From: Candidatus Thiodiazotropha sp. LNASS1
GTDB taxonomy: Bacteria > Pseudomonadota > Gammaproteobacteria > Chromatiales > Chromatiaceae
Direction of reading: 5' to 3'
Assembly (NCBI RefSeq): GCF_964212655.1
Contig: NZ_OZ156465.1
Coordinates: 2,852,001 to 2,916,000 of the forward strand
Length of the DNA stretch: 64,000 nt
Shown: positions 63,247 through 64,000 of the stretch, one piece after another
Layout of the letters: the number at the start of each line of letters is the position of its first letter
Numbering within the stretch: the stretch's first letter is position 1
Program-made: the position numbers and the translations under genes
The notes under the pieces: model-generated
Database searches by the model: none
Told to the model about the DNA's origin: nothing
What the model saw: the letters and a program-made list of their open reading frames with translations, nothing else

Positions 63247-63716
63247 CAGTAGCCGCGGATTTCCTTGAAATTTTTCCGTGCGGCCTCGACTTTGTCCTCC
63301 GCCTCTTTGATGCGGTCGAAATATTCGGGTTTGATGCGGCTTCTTCCGCCGCTCAAATATTGTCGATCATCTTCGCCAAGCTCCTTGGTCCGTTCCAGAT
63401 CGGCTTCAGCATCTTCCAGCTCCTCGCGCGCCTTGGATAACCGCTCTTCTCGAGAAGCCTTCTTCTCCAGACGTTTTGCCCTGGCCTCTTCCATTGCCTT
63501 GCGGATGGCCGCATTGCGCTCCTCTGTATCGAGTTTCGATGCCTCAGAGGGACCCGGCTGAATTTCGATCTTCTCTACCGTACTGTCTGTCTTCGGCGGT
63601 GTATCGGTATAGGTCACATTACCCTCGGCATCCACAGACCGGTAGACATCTCCCGCTTGCAGCAGGGCCGGCAAGGCCGCTATCAACGATGCCAGAACTG
63701 TTATACGTATATCCAT
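63246..63716 (-). CDS. DUF4124 domain protein
   Basis: 156 residues. Signal peptide (ITVLASLIAALPALLQAG), then VYRSVDAEGNVTYTDTPP, the DUF4124 core, and a long charged coiled coil (about 65-150, KRLEKKASREERLSKAREEL) with a YLSGGRSRIKPEYF element close to the one in the copy at 40679 (RYLSDQAR). Exported, function unknown. Translationally coupled to cca. Third DUF4124 protein in the window. Confidence 0.85.
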   Translation of the reverse strand: MDIRITVLASLIAALPALLQAGDVYRSVDAEGNVTYTDTPPKTDSTVEKIEIQPGPSEASKLDTEERNAAIRKAMEEARAKRLEKKASREERLSKAREELEDAEADLERTKELGEDDRQYLSGGRSRIKPEYFDRIKEAEDKVEAARKNFKEIRGY

Positions 63717-64000
63717 GCTAATCCTCGACTACGTGGTTGATGACCTGTCTCACGCTTGAGTGTGGACTACACACACTGCAGGCACCATGATTTTGAGCAA
63801 CCACTGTTCGCGTTTGATCTGAACGTTAAGAGGCCCGTACTCATTAGACAACAATCTTTCGCTTCATTCATGAATCATTGAGTTCGGTCATGGCTATCAT
63901 AGGGTCTTCCCGTGTTTGCTCACAAGAGATAACTTCAGCAACAACCGACAAGTTACTGCTGTCATTTCCCCCGGGATTGGCCTACAGTCTCTCGAAATGG
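63717..64000. other. Right-edge intergenic region
   Basis: 284 bases with no confirmed feature. An ATG at 63888 opens a frame that is still open at the window end (37 codons, MAIIGSSRVC), but the ribosome site is poor and I cannot tell whether it is a gene. Confidence 0.25.

Overview
The window reads as a chromosome segment of a free-living or symbiotic sulfur-oxidising gammaproteobacterium. The evidence is gammaproteobacterial gene order (lptM-dapF-DUF484-xerC; hslVU-DUF971-ubiE-ubiJ-ubiB; gpmI-envC-ctpA-yibQ facing yibN-secB-gpsA-trmL) combined with a PPi-dependent phosphofructokinase beside a proton-pumping pyrophosphatase, a DsrC-family protein, an APS kinase and a pyruvate:ferredoxin oxidoreductase. 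The placement near Chromatiales/Sedimenticola/Thiodiazotropha-type organisms is inference from content, not from a search. I see no rRNA, tRNA, CRISPR array, prophage or complete insertion sequence.

Layout. 1-4.1 kb (minus): two translationally coupled polytopic membrane proteins, the first cut by the window edge. 4.5-7.1 kb (plus): lptM, dapF, DUF484, xerC. 7.1-12.8 kb: a CysB-like LysR regulator divergent from a four-gene pyruvate:acceptor oxidoreductase operon whose last gene is a GltD-like flavoprotein with ferredoxin clusters. 12.9-19.7 kb (minus): a ferric-iron-type binding protein coupled to a membrane diguanylate cyclase, then an RND exporter with its LolA-like partner. 19.9-26.1 kb (plus): hslVU and ubiquinone genes. 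26.2-33.9 kb: an adenylate kinase with a 260-residue histone-H1-like tail, then PPi-phosphofructokinase, H+-pyrophosphatase and soluble pyrophosphatase, a pyrophosphate-economy block. 34-41 kb: moaC, bacteriohemerythrin, engB, polA, a DsrC-like protein lacking its C-terminal cysteine, and a diguanylate cyclase. 41.4-44 kb (minus): a Gcw_chp outer-membrane protein, glnK and amtB behind paired NtrC sites. 44.2-47.2 kb: ubiK, comM, and a TacA/TacT-type toxin-antitoxin pair followed by a second, diverged copy of the comM 3' end. 47.1-52.7 kb (minus): DJ-1, yibQ, ctpA, envC, gpmI. 53.3-64 kb: a SqrR/BigR-like ArsR regulator, rhodanese, secB, gpsA, trmL, a class 1B-type dihydroorotate dehydrogenase, HDOD protein, AI-2E exporter, cysC, TraB protein, cca and a DUF4124 protein.

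The most distinctive unexplained structure is a family of palindromic MITE-like repeats. There are three full copies of 230-269 bp (15401, 35090, 52969) and three partial or degenerate copies (7115, 33863, 52874). They share the inverted terminus TAGGGCCTGTTAACACTA and sit right against genes: they supply stop codons, extend reading frames, or form the leader next to start codons. Other items worth following are the Adk-H1 fusion, the comM-end duplication around the toxin-antitoxin pair, the CysA-less DsrC homologue, and the ArsR protein whose two cysteines are spaced as in persulfide sensors.
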